A program made the translations under genes and the position numbers. DNA of 64,000 nucleotides. It comes from Sphingosinicella ginsenosidimutans (lineage in GTDB: Bacteria; Pseudomonadota; Alphaproteobacteria; Sphingomonadales; Sphingomonadaceae). Within the stretch, counting starts at the first letter, position 1, and every line of letters starts with the position of its first letter. The DNA is taken from positions 2,649,001-2,713,000 of the forward strand of contig NZ_VOQQ01000001.1 of NCBI RefSeq assembly GCF_007995055.1. Reading direction: 5' to 3'. The notes beneath the pieces are model-generated. The model was not told where the DNA came from, did no database searches, and was given only the letters and a program-made list of their open reading frames with translations. Of this stretch, positions 1 through 7,475 are shown in pieces.

Positions 1-2
1 GG

Positions 3-1316
3 ACGATGAACCTTACCGAGCCGCAGGCCGGCACCGATCTCGGCCTGCTGAAGACCCGCGCCGAGCCGCAGGCGGACGGCAGCTACAAGATCACCGGAAC
101 CAAAATCTTCATTTCGGCCGGCGAGCACGACCTTGCCGAAAACATCATCCACCTCGTCCTCGCCAAGATCACGGGCGCGCCCGACAATGTGAAGGGCATC
201 TCGCTCTTCATCGTGCCGAAGTTCCTGGTGAACGAGGACGGATCATTGGGTGCGCGCAACGCCGTCTCCTGCGGATCGATCGAGGAGAAGATGGGCATCC
301 ACGGCAATTCGACCTGCCTGCTCAATTATGACGGCGCGACCGGCTGGCTGGTCGGCACCGCCGAAAAGGGTCTGGAGGCGATGTTCATCATGATGAACGC
401 CGCCCGGCTGGGCGTCGGCGCGCAGGGCCTGGCGCAGGGCGAGGTCGCCTATCAGAACGGCCTTGCCTATGCGAAGGACCGTCGCCAGGGCCGCGCGCTG
501 AACCCCGCCGAGCGTGAAGCCGACGTGCGTGCCGATCTCATCATCCGCCACCCGGACGTGCGCCGGATGCTGCTGGAGGCCAAGGCGTTCAACGAAGCCG
601 CCCGCGCGCTCGTCCTGTGGGGCGCGCTCCAGGTCGATCTCGCCCACAAGGCGCAGAGCGAGGAGGAGCGCCAGGCGGCGGACGACCTGATCGGCCTGCT
701 CACCCCCGTCATCAAGGGCTATCTCACCGATCGCGGCTTCGAGACCGCGGTCGCGATGCAGCAGATCTATGGCGGCCACGGCTATATCCGCGAATGGGGG
801 ATGGAGCAGTTCGTCCGCGATGCCCGCATCGCCCAGATCTACGAAGGCACGAACGGCATCCAGGCGCTCGACCTTATCGGCCGCAAGCTCCCCAAGGACG
901 GCGGCCGCGCGATCCAGGCCTTCTTCAAGCTTGTCGGCGAAGAGGCGGCGGCGGCGAAAGGCGATGAACAGCTCGCCACCATCGCCGGCGCGGTCGAGCG
1001 CGCGCTCGGCGACCTGCAGACCGCCTCGCTCTGGCTGATGCAGAATGCGATGACGAACCCCGACAATGCGGGGGCCGCTTCCTATCCTTACATGCAGTTG
1101 ATGGGAAATCTGTCGCTCGGCCTGATGTGGCTTCGCATGGCCAAGGCGAGCGCCGAGGCGCTGGCGAACGGGACCGACGACAGGGCCTTCCACGAAACCA
1201 AGCTCGCCACCGCCCGCTTCTACGCGGAAAAGGTAATGCCGGAGACCAATGCGCTCAGGCGCAAGATCGAGGCGGGATCGGAGAGCCTGATGGCGTTGCC
1301 GGTGGAGGCGTTCTAG
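3..1316 (+). CDS. Acyl-CoA dehydrogenase, C-terminal part (5' end outside window)
   Basis: Flavoprotein of fatty-acid beta-oxidation that oxidises acyl-CoA to trans-2-enoyl-CoA. Only about the last 437 residues are in the window. The reading frame is open at the left edge, and the first Met seen here sits inside the family signature ([13 protein letters not shown]), so it is not the true start. The region [24 protein letters not shown] followed by [13 protein letters not shown] is the typical C-terminal helical domain with the catalytic-Glu segment. The extra C-terminal domain ending LMALPVEAF fits the roughly 600-residue class that carries an additional C-terminal acyl-CoA dehydrogenase domain. 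It is convergent with the GGDEF gene, 25 bp away. Chain-length specificity cannot be read from the sequence. Confidence 0.95.
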   Translation, partial: TMNLTEPQAGTDLGLLKTRAEPQADGSYKITGTKIFISAGEHDLAENIIHLVLAKITGAPDNVKGISLFIVPKFLVNEDGSLGARNAVSCGSIEEKMGIHGNSTCLLNYDGATGWLVGTAEKGLEAMFIMMNAARLGVGAQGLAQGEVAYQNGLAYAKDRRQGRALNPAEREADVRADLIIRHPDVRRMLLEAKAFNEAARALVLWGALQVDLAHKAQSEEERQAADDLIGLLTPVIKGYLTDRGFETAVAMQQIYGGHGYIREWGMEQFVRDARIAQIYEGTNGIQALDLIGRKLPKDGGRAIQAFFKLVGEEAAAAKGDEQLATIAGAVERALGDLQTASLWLMQNAMTNPDNAGAASYPYMQLMGNLSLGLMWLRMAKASAEALANGTDDRAFHETKLATARFYAEKVMPETNALRRKIEAGSESLMALPVEAF

Positions 1317-1341
1317 GGGGCAACCGGGCGGCTCGGTCGCC

Positions 1342-2460
1342 TTATCCTCCCTGCACCGGCCGCGCGGCGATGTAGACGCGGTTGCGGCCCTGCTGCTTCG
1401 CCAGATAGAGCGCCTCGTCCGCCGCCTTCAGCGCGGCGCGGCCGTCGCTATAGGCCAGCACGTCGGCGATGCCGGCGGAGAAGCTGACGGGCGGCAGGCG
1501 GGCGCCATCGTCGCGGTTGACGAGCTTGCGGGCCGACAGGTCGTCGCGGGCCTCGTCGACGATCCGTGCCGCCTCCTCTGTCGTGGCGTCCAGCAGCATC
1601 GCGAACTCCTCGCCGCCGTGGCGCGCGACGTGGCAGCCATCGTGGGAGACCTGGGCCAGCAAGGAGGCGACGAACTGGAGGACGCGGTCACCGGTGTCGT
1701 GGCCGTAGCTGTCGTTGATCGCCTTGAAATGATCGAGGTCGCAAAAGGCGATGGCGAGCGGCCGGCCGCCCTCGCGTGCGAGGCTTTCGCGGGTCTTCAG
1801 GACGGCCTCGAAGGCGCGGCGATTGGGAAGGCCGGTCAGATAGTCCTGCTCGGCCGCCCGGCGCGCCGCCTCCAGGTTGCGCTGGAGCGCGCGCGCGTCC
1901 TTCTGGCTCGCCTTCAGCCGCGCCTCGGCGGCGCGCATCGTCTCGATCATCGTGCGGGTAAGCGCGATGACCTTCTCGATCGCCGGCGTCGACCCGCCCG
2001 GACTCTCCGCCATGTCGTCGACCTGCTCCTTCAGGCGCGTGCCGTAATCGTCGGCGGAGGCGCGCGACCCTTCGGTGACTTCCATGACCTCGGCGAGATG
2101 CGATTCAACCTTCGCGAGCATGGTCTCGAGCGTTTCCGGCGTGATCTTGTCGGCATCGCGTTCGGCGATGATTTCCTCGACGACGGCGTTGGTGAGGCAG
2201 CCATATTGGGCGAGCGCGGCATTGACCGCACGCACCGTGGCCGGGTCTGCGGAGACATGATCCTGCGCGAAGGCGAAGTTCAGCGCGGTGATATCGAGAT
2301 CATGGGCGAACAGGAAATCGCCGATCTGCGTATAAAGCGCGCGATGCCGATCGACCGCGCGGCGCGGCGCGGGGCCGATTTCCTGGCTCGAATCCGCCTG
2401 CGCGACATCCGTCGAAGCAAAACGTTGCGCCCACCGCGCGAAGCGATCACCCCAAGCCAT
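1342..2460 (-). CDS. GGDEF-domain diguanylate cyclase
   Basis: 372-residue protein predicted to make cyclic di-GMP from two GTP. The N-terminal ~200 residues are helical and carry no recognised sensor domain. The C-terminal GGDEF domain begins at DYLTGLPNRRAF, with the metal-binding FCDLDHFKAIND segment and an active-site GGEEF in RHGGEEFAML. The RxxD inhibitory site expected five residues before GGEEF is absent, so product feedback is probably missing. The start is the Met of MAWGDRFARW; the frame stays open upstream, but that part overlaps the Nudix gene on the same strand. It lies 64 bp downstream of the Nudix gene, so the two may be co-transcribed. No membrane segment was seen, so it is probably cytoplasmic. 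Confidence 0.9.
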   Translation of the reverse strand: MAWGDRFARWAQRFASTDVAQADSSQEIGPAPRRAVDRHRALYTQIGDFLFAHDLDITALNFAFAQDHVSADPATVRAVNAALAQYGCLTNAVVEEIIAERDADKITPETLETMLAKVESHLAEVMEVTEGSRASADDYGTRLKEQVDDMAESPGGSTPAIEKVIALTRTMIETMRAAEARLKASQKDARALQRNLEAARRAAEQDYLTGLPNRRAFEAVLKTRESLAREGGRPLAIAFCDLDHFKAINDSYGHDTGDRVLQFVASLLAQVSHDGCHVARHGGEEFAMLLDATTEEAARIVDEARDDLSARKLVNRDDGARLPPVSFSAGIADVLAYSDGRAALKAADEALYLAKQQGRNRVYIAARPVQGG

Positions 2461-2524
2461 ACTCAACCAACCCCCCAGCCGGTTCTTCGCTTGCTCTAGC
2501 ACGGCGCGCCGCAAAGCGGAGCGC

Positions 2525-3025
2525 TTATCTCGTCGTGGAGCGAAAATCGTCCGATCCGGTGGTCGAGCCGGCAACATGGGCATCGAGCAGGTCGACAAGC
2601 CTGCGCTGGCTGGGGAGGATCTTCGCTCGCGCGGTTGCGAGGTCGAGCCACGCGGCGCGATCGATCTCCGGAAAGGACTGGATCCGCCCGCTGCGCGGCG
2701 GCCATTCAAGGTCGAATCGGTTGCTGACGACGGTTGCGGTGTCGAGATCGCCCTCCAGCGCGAAGGCTTCGACCCATTTGCCGCCGGCCTGCCGGATCCG
2801 GCCCAGCGGCACCGGTGTGCCGGCCGGCACCGTGCCCAGTTCCTCGGCGAATTCGCGGAGCGCAGCCGCCGCCGGGGTCTCGCCGGGCTCGACCGCTCCC
2901 TTGGGGATGGCCCAGGCGCCCTCGTCCCGATGGGCCCAGAGCGGGCCGCCGAAATGCGCGAGAAGCAACTCGACGCCAGCTTCCCGCCGTCGCCAAAGCA
3001 TGATTCCGGCACTCATCGCGCTCAT
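2525..3025 (-). CDS. Nudix hydrolase
   Basis: 166-residue hydrolase of nucleoside diphosphates linked to another group. A complete Nudix box (G-x5-E-x7-R-E-x2-E-E-x-G) is visible as GAVEPGETPAAAALREFAEELGT at residues ~43-65. The start MSAMSAGIMLWRR leads straight into the usual first beta strand of this family. The spacing AWAIPKGAVEPGE and a following ...GKWVEAFALEGD segment resemble the NUDIX subfamily close to diadenosine polyphosphate and (d)NTP hydrolases, but substrate is not determinable here. It is upstream of the GGDEF gene on the same strand. Convincing as a gene; exact substrate unknown. Confidence 0.9.
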   Translation of the reverse strand: MSAMSAGIMLWRRREAGVELLLAHFGGPLWAHRDEGAWAIPKGAVEPGETPAAAALREFAEELGTVPAGTPVPLGRIRQAGGKWVEAFALEGDLDTATVVSNRFDLEWPPRSGRIQSFPEIDRAAWLDLATARAKILPSQRRLVDLLDAHVAGSTTGSDDFRSTTR

Positions 3026-3169
3026 TTCAACCGATCCCCCTGGTCACTGCGGCAATTTCTCTCACGTCGGCGAGCGGCAAACGCAGCTTTCGCGTTGACG
3101 CTCCATCTTGATTGTCCAGGCGCGATGGACGAGGCTGCCCCCCTCCACAGGGCAAGCGAGGGGGTTGTC

Positions 3170-3742
3170 ATGGAATGGATGCTGATGCCGCTGAAGCGCT
3201 ACGCCGATTTTTCGGGCCGGTCGCGGCGGATGGAATATTGGATGTGGGTGGTTTTCCAGTTCCTGATTGCCGTCAGCTTCTGGATCCTGACCATCATCAT
3301 TGCCGGCAGTGCGGCAATTGCGCTCGGAACGGGAGTGGGTGGCAAGGATCCGGGCACCGCCGTGGCGGCCGGCGCCGGCATGGGGATCGGCATCGTGCTG
3401 CTTTTCGCCCTGTACGGGCTGCTCGGCCTCTTCCTGATCATTCCGTCGCTCGCGGTCGCGGTGCGGCGGCTTCACGACACCAACCGATCGGGATGGTGGC
3501 TGCTCGCACCGCTCGCCTGCGAATGTGTCGCCTTCCTTGCGTTCGGCATGGCGGGCGCATCGGCCCTGTCGGGTGGCACGAACGGCGCCGCGGTGCCGGT
3601 AATGATCGGTTTCATCGCAGCGATCGGCGCCCTCGGGCTCGGGCTGATGCTGCTGGTCTTCATGTTCCTGGACGGGACGCCGGGGCCGAACCGGTACGGC
3701 CCTGATCCCAAAAACAGGGTGCAGGCCGCCGTCTTCTCCTGA
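3170..3742 (+). CDS. DUF805 family membrane protein
   Basis: 190-residue integral membrane protein of unknown function. The N-terminus MLMPLKRYADFSGRSRRMEYW is the typical DUF805 opening. It is followed by hydrophobic stretches near residues 25-50, 70-95, 115-135 and 145-170, with the conserved RRLHDTNRSGWW between them and a C-terminal DGTPGPNRYGPDP, also usual for the family. The chosen ATG has GAGGGGG about six bases upstream; the longer open frame upstream overlaps the Nudix gene antisense and lacks family similarity. It is the last backbone gene before the split tRNA-Leu. Confidence 0.9.
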   Translation: MEWMLMPLKRYADFSGRSRRMEYWMWVVFQFLIAVSFWILTIIIAGSAAIALGTGVGGKDPGTAVAAGAGMGIGIVLLFALYGLLGLFLIIPSLAVAVRRLHDTNRSGWWLLAPLACECVAFLAFGMAGASALSGGTNGAAVPVMIGFIAAIGALGLGLMLLVFMFLDGTPGPNRYGPDPKNRVQAAVFS

Positions 3743-3754
3743 TTCCCGCCCGCC

Positions 3755-3783
3755 TTGCGGGGCGCGGCCGGCTCGCCTAGAGC
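3755..3783 (+). promoter_or_regulatory. Possible promoter of the split tRNA-Leu
   Basis: TTGCGG (3755-3760) and TAGAGC (3778-3783) are 17 bp apart and end 9 bases before the first base of the tRNA 5' half at 3793. This fits a sigma-70-type promoter with a very short leader. If active, it would now transcribe the tRNA 5' half into the left end of the element. Match to consensus is only moderate. Confidence 0.4.
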
Positions 3784-3792
3784 GTCGGCCGT

Positions 3793-3831
3793 GCCCCTGT
3801 GGCGGAATTGGTAGACGCGCTCGACTCAAAA
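3793..3831 (+). pseudogene. 5' half of a tRNA-Leu(CAA) gene split by the element
   Basis: The sequence holds the acceptor strand GCCCCTG (3793-3799), the D-arm GCGGAATTGGTAGACGC, the 5' anticodon stem CTCGA (3820-3824) and the whole anticodon loop CTCAAAA (3825-3831, anticodon CAA at 3827-3829). After the loop the sequence becomes AGCCG, which does not pair with CTCGA, and no T-arm or acceptor partner follows. The missing half is at 14684-14736, where CTCAAAA is followed by TCGAG. Joining the two gives a perfect class II tRNA-Leu. The left copy therefore cannot make a functional tRNA unless the element excises. Confidence 0.9.
3825..3831 (+). repeat. Left attachment core (attL side), CTCAAAA
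   Basis: Seven bases identical to 14684-14690. The flanking bases differ on both sides (A before and A after here; C before and T after at the right end), so identity is exactly 7 bp and coincides with the anticodon loop. A 7-bp loop between two inverted stem arms is the expected crossover layout for tyrosine integrases that target the anticodon arm of tRNA genes. Confidence 0.8.
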
Positions 3832-3938
3832 AGCCGTTCCGCGACCAAGCGTTCGTTCTACAGGCCGAAGCGAAAATCGTTCGGTTTCAGTGTGTTGCCG
3901 GGATCGGAAATCGGGCCCTCCGAGCTCGATTTCGGGCT

Positions 3939-3957
3939 AGGAGCCACATAGGAGCCA
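3939..3957 (+). repeat. 19-bp direct repeat near left end of element
   Basis: AGGAGCCACATAGGAGCCA, identical to and in the same orientation as 14535-14553. Each copy contains GGAGCC twice with an 11-bp period. The copies lie 107 bp inside the left core and 130 bp inside the right core. The position and internal repeat suggest arm-type binding sites for the integrase or excisionase; this is inference. Confidence 0.75.
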
Positions 3958-4070
3958 GCGGGATCGAAAAGGTCGATTGCCGGCCCGCACGACCACGTCC
4001 GTCCGGCAACCCCGGCAATTGCCCGGCGCCTCATGCCGCCTATGTTCGGACGGCGGCGCGAGGCAGACGA

Positions 4071-4820
4071 ATGGGCAAGAAGTTCAAGGGCAAGACCTGC
4101 GTCTATTGCGGGACCGAAGGGGCGGCGCAAACGGGCGATCACGTCTTCGCGCGCGAGTTTTTGCCGGTCGCGTATCGGGCGAATCTTCCGAAGGTGCCGG
4201 CGTGCGCACCCTGCAATGGCGCCAAGTCCGCGCTTGAGCACTATCTGTCCGCCATCTTGCCCTTTGGCGGTCGGCATCCGCAGTCGCCGGCGATTCTTGC
4301 CGCGGACGTGCCCCGCAGACTCGACCGAAACGCACGCCTTCATCGCGAGCTGGCACACGGGAAGCGAGACGGGTGGGTCAGCGAGAATGGCCTGATTCGG
4401 CCAAGCATGGCGCTCCCGTTCGAAGGAGAGAAGCTGGCCGACCTCTTCGTGCTGATCACCCGAGGTCTCGCCCATCATCATTTTGGCGTGATGATACCCC
4501 AAAGCTATTTCGTCGGCGCCGGCTTGTTGGTGCGCAGGGCCGAGTCGGTGCTGGAAGGGCTGATCGCGCTCAATGCGAATGCGCGGGTGTTGGAATCGCT
4601 TGGAGGCGGGCTCATCGAATATGAGGGCGCGCAAGCGGTGAATGATCCGTTTCTGACGATTTGGCGCTATCGCTTGTACGGCGGCGTGGTGCTCACCGAC
4701 CTTGCAAATCCCAATGAGGCGCCATCGACGATATGGGCCAGCTCGTCGCGTAGCCGGTCGCAGTCGGTTCTGACCATTGATGATGACGATCGCGCGCTGT
4801 CTGGGCCCCTCGGATCATAG
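4071..4820 (+). CDS. HNH-endonuclease-like zinc protein, island cargo
   Basis: 249-residue protein of unknown function. Its N-terminus has CVYCG (C10, C13), then DHVFAREF (D23, H24) and CAPCNGAKS (C45, C48, N49), an arrangement typical of HNH nucleases with a structural zinc ribbon. The remaining ~190 residues match nothing I recognise; they include a hydrophobic patch near GVMIPQSYFVGAGLLV. It is the first gene inside the left end of the element, and its 3' end overlaps the convergent PilZ-like gene by 6 bp. A role in element defence or DNA processing is possible but not shown. Nuclease activity is inferred from the motif only. Confidence 0.75.
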   Translation: MGKKFKGKTCVYCGTEGAAQTGDHVFAREFLPVAYRANLPKVPACAPCNGAKSALEHYLSAILPFGGRHPQSPAILAADVPRRLDRNARLHRELAHGKRDGWVSENGLIRPSMALPFEGEKLADLFVLITRGLAHHHFGVMIPQSYFVGAGLLVRRAESVLEGLIALNANARVLESLGGGLIEYEGAQAVNDPFLTIWRYRLYGGVVLTDLANPNEAPSTIWASSSRSRSQSVLTIDDDDRALSGPLGS

Positions 4821-5066
4821 CACCCCGTCAAACCACTTCCGCACATCCTCCGTGCTCAGTGGCTCGGCAAACTCGATCCGCGCGAAATCGCCTCTCGCCC
4901 AGGCGACGCGCCCCTCGATAGGGACAAGCGGCTTGTGGGTGATGGAAACCGGATCGCCGACGCTGACGGGGCCTTCGAGCTGAACCTTCATGCCATATGG
5001 CGACGCGCCGACGATATGGACCTGCCGATAGACGGCGCCGATGCAGATATAGGCTGTGATGATCAA
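4815..5066 (-). CDS. PilZ-like small protein
   Basis: 83-residue protein. The central part, YGMKVQLEGPVSVGDPVSI then VPIEGRVAWARGDFARIEFAEPLS, follows the beta-barrel pattern of PilZ domains (G-x-W.....G-x-x-F). The N-terminal RxxxR c-di-GMP-binding motif is not evident, so ligand binding is doubtful. It starts 14 bp after the stop of the LuxR-type gene, so the two are probably one transcript. It lies within the integrated element. Annotation as PilZ is moderate; it could be an unrelated small beta protein. Confidence 0.6.
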   Translation of the reverse strand: MIITAYICIGAVYRQVHIVGASPYGMKVQLEGPVSVGDPVSITHKPLVPIEGRVAWARGDFARIEFAEPLSTEDVRKWFDGVL

Positions 5067-5080
5067 TCGCTGCGCCCGGC

Positions 5081-5374
5081 TCAGATCACGGCGTCAAACC
5101 ATTGGAATGACTCCCGGGCCGGATGCCTGGCCGCGATCAGCCGGCGCGGACCCTGCCGCGCCAGAGTTATCAGCTCGGCGCGGTTTGCGACGCCGAGCTT
5201 GCGGTAGATGCGGCTGATCGCGCTTTTGACGGTCGAGGGCGCGTAGCCGTTGCGCGCGGCGATCTCGCTGTTGTTCAGGCTCTGCGCGGCCAGTTCGACA
5301 AGTCTCGCCTCCCACGGCGCAAGAATGCCAAAGCCGTAGCGTGCAGCCGCCGCCGCGCCCTCCGGGCAGAGCAA
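5081..5374 (-). CDS. LuxR-type HTH regulator (short)
   Basis: 97-residue protein with one recognisable domain. LAPWEARLVELAAQSLNNSEIAARNGYAPSTVKSAISRIYRKLGVANRAEL is a LuxR/FixJ-type four-helix HTH. There is no receiver or ligand-binding domain, so this is a stand-alone DNA-binding protein or the remnant of a larger one. The cargo gene downstream is PilZ-like, 14 bp away on the same strand. The 98-bp region upstream (5375-5472) separates it from the S-4TM gene, which reads in the same direction. Targets are unknown. Confidence 0.75.
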   Translation of the reverse strand: MLCPEGAAAAARYGFGILAPWEARLVELAAQSLNNSEIAARNGYAPSTVKSAISRIYRKLGVANRAELITLARQGPRRLIAARHPARESFQWFDAVI

Positions 5375-5472
5375 GTGTGCCGACGCGGGTAAAAGGTGCG
5401 CGATCTCTGACGGCTTCGTCAGAATGCCGTCAGTGTGCGCTCATCTGCTCCCCGCGTGCCGCCAAACGATGC

Positions 5473-6411
5473 TTAAGGCACCGATTGGATCTTCGCCTCT
5501 CGGGCCTTGTATTCCGCCAGGAAATCGCTCGCGGCTTCGTTCATCTCGTCTTCGAGCATCGGCCGCTTGATCTTGTATAAATAGGGCAACACGAGGGGGC
5601 TGGTTGCTCGGCGAAGGTAGATGGCATTCTGGAAGTCGCGAGACTGGTGCAGGCAGGCGTCATCGTCACAGGCGCCGGCGAGCGCCTGGTTCCAGAAGGT
5701 CTTGGCCTTCTTCATCAATTCCTCGAGCTGGTCGGCGGTGTCCCGCTGCCGATAATATTCGCGCCCGGCCCAGGACATAAGCGGCATCGCTGGCGCCAAT
5801 GTCAGGATCCAGGCCGTGAGATTGAGATTCTGGGCTATACCAGCAATTAAAAGTCCGACGACGACGACAGCGATCACGATCAGAATGACCGCTCCGAAGC
5901 TGCGACGAAGCTGGCTGTCATATCTTAGATTGGTCCGCTGGCAGATGATGCGGCCGAGCGCGAGCGGCATGTCGCCCGCGTCGATTGGATACCAGTCCCG
6001 CAATTTGGCGTCGTCCCGACGTTTCGACCAGGATCGCGCGGCGGAGCGGATATCTTCCGATTCTGGCGCATCGCCGACCACGAAGCTGTTCCATGGCAAT
6101 TCCAGAACAGCGCAGTCGAACTTCTCGCCGATCTTCGCGCCTCTTTTGATGAGCGCTTTGTACTGGCGATCGAGCAGAATCGTGTCGGTAAGCAGAACGA
6201 GAAGGGCGATGGCGGCGAAATGCGGACGCAGGGTCGGCACGAACAGCGTTGTCACCGCGCCGATGATAGGAACGACGACCGTCAATACGATCTGAACGAC
6301 CATGAGGCGCATCGCGACCAGGTAGGTCCATTGGCGGGCGCGCATGAACTTGAGTTGGGCGTTCTCGTTTTGCCGTGCCGGGATCGCGTTCGTGGTCATG
6401 CGGCTATCCAT
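5473..6411 (-). CDS. S-4TM family putative pore-forming effector (CBASS-type)
   Basis: 312-residue membrane protein. Four hydrophobic segments are visible: VVQIVLTVVVPIIGAVTTLFV, HFAAIALLVLLTDTILL, AVILIVIAVVVVGLLIAGIA and LTAWILTLAPAMPLMSW. The second pair is separated from the first by a ~100-residue soluble part. This order and the neighbouring nucleotidyltransferase match the S-4TM effector family described next to cGAS/DncV-like synthases. Such effectors are thought to open the inner membrane when they bind a cyclic oligonucleotide, killing the infected cell. Its start overlaps the stop of the upstream CD-NTase by 8 bp, so translation is coupled. The family call rests on topology plus context. 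Confidence 0.8.
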   Translation of the reverse strand: MDSRMTTNAIPARQNENAQLKFMRARQWTYLVAMRLMVVQIVLTVVVPIIGAVTTLFVPTLRPHFAAIALLVLLTDTILLDRQYKALIKRGAKIGEKFDCAVLELPWNSFVVGDAPESEDIRSAARSWSKRRDDAKLRDWYPIDAGDMPLALGRIICQRTNLRYDSQLRRSFGAVILIVIAVVVVGLLIAGIAQNLNLTAWILTLAPAMPLMSWAGREYYRQRDTADQLEELMKKAKTFWNQALAGACDDDACLHQSRDFQNAIYLRRATSPLVLPYLYKIKRPMLEDEMNEAASDFLAEYKAREAKIQSVP

Positions 6412-7267
6412 AAGCCGGAAAATAGTCCGGCAGAAGGAGCGACCATTTTTCGAAGGCGGCGCTGACGTTGCCCCTCGCAGCGAGGCGCTCGGCCTCTTGC
6501 GCTCGCGCGGTCGCCCAGGTGAGACGTCTGGTCACTTCCTGGATTTCGGTGGGCTGGCACAAATGCGCGCCGATATCTTTTGAATATCCGGCTGGGTCGG
6601 GGAGGGGGGCGCTCAACCATTGGCGGGCCTTGTCGAGCACGAAGCGGACTCCGCTCGGATAGTTGGAAATCGTAACCCCATTGAGAACGTGCAGCGTGAT
6701 GGTCTCCAGATGGAAGGTTTTGAGCAGCTTTCGGCTCTTGTTCCATCCCTTCATCATCTTGAGGAGAGGGACGAGCGCGCCGTCATGCCGCTTATTGGCG
6801 GCGGACCATATTTCGATATGGCGCTTGGGGTCGGTGGCGATCCAGCGGCGATTGGTGGCGTCGGGAATGAAATAGCCTCCGCCGGTGCGGTAGAAGCCAG
6901 GTACGACATCGACCTTGAAATCGGTGAAAGTGATCGTGACGGCATGCCCGTCGGGCCTGATGCGAGGCGTTCGAGTGTAAGTCTTGCGCAATGACTTGCG
7001 CACCGCCTCGAGCAAGGCCTGCTGTCCGCTCCCGGCATAGTAACGCGGATCGAGGATGACGAAGATATCGATGTCCGCGTCGGCAAGCGGTGCGATCATC
7101 GTGTTGCGTCGATAGGAGCCAGCCAGGAAGCTATCGAGGACTGTGAAATCATTTTCAATCACAGAGCGAATGCGCTGTTGGCGCGTCGATACGGTCGATT
7201 CCTGAAGTCCCGTGATTTCGAGATTTCCACGCAGGATACGGAACGCTTCGTCGATTGTCCGTGCCAT
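6404..7267 (-). CDS. CD-NTase (cGAS/DncV-like nucleotidyltransferase), partner of S-4TM
   Basis: 287 residues from the chosen start MARTIDEAF. It is a polymerase-beta-fold nucleotidyltransferase expected to make a cyclic oligonucleotide signal on phage infection. Catalytic motifs are complete: G50-S51 in LAGSYRRNT, D65 and D67 in DADIDIFVIL, and the third acidic residue D120 in DFKVDVVP. The open frame extends 43 codons further upstream, but SMODS-type synthases begin about 40-50 residues before the GS motif, which favours 7267. The S-4TM effector follows with an 8-bp overlap. A second CD-NTase is transcribed divergently from the 208-bp gap 7268-7475. Confidence 0.85.
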   Translation of the reverse strand: MARTIDEAFRILRGNLEITGLQESTVSTRQQRIRSVIENDFTVLDSFLAGSYRRNTMIAPLADADIDIFVILDPRYYAGSGQQALLEAVRKSLRKTYTRTPRIRPDGHAVTITFTDFKVDVVPGFYRTGGGYFIPDATNRRWIATDPKRHIEIWSAANKRHDGALVPLLKMMKGWNKSRKLLKTFHLETITLHVLNGVTISNYPSGVRFVLDKARQWLSAPLPDPAGYSKDIGAHLCQPTEIQEVTRRLTWATARAQEAERLAARGNVSAAFEKWSLLLPDYFPAYG

Positions 7268-7475
7268 CTTCAGCTCGTTGGTCGTAGGATTTGAACCGAT
7301 AGGTTCGGGATGCCGGGCAGCCGGCAGCTCGTCTGTCGTCCATCGCGAAAAGTTATCGAGGCTTTTCGGACAGCGACTATCCGAGAAGTTATACACATCT
7401 TTCGAATGGTGGCCCTTGCATCAGACCCGCAGATTCATATCTGTTGCGAAACAAACTGTGAACGAAAGTGCCTTC

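Noticed and set aside
3793..3880. A functional tRNA-Leu at the left end
   Set aside because: Sequence after the anticodon loop cannot close the anticodon stem and has no T-arm or acceptor partner; it is only the 5' half.
6404..7396. Longer form of the first CD-NTase starting at 7396
   Set aside because: The extra 43 residues match nothing and would place the start far from the GS motif compared with the family; the ATG at 7267 fits better.
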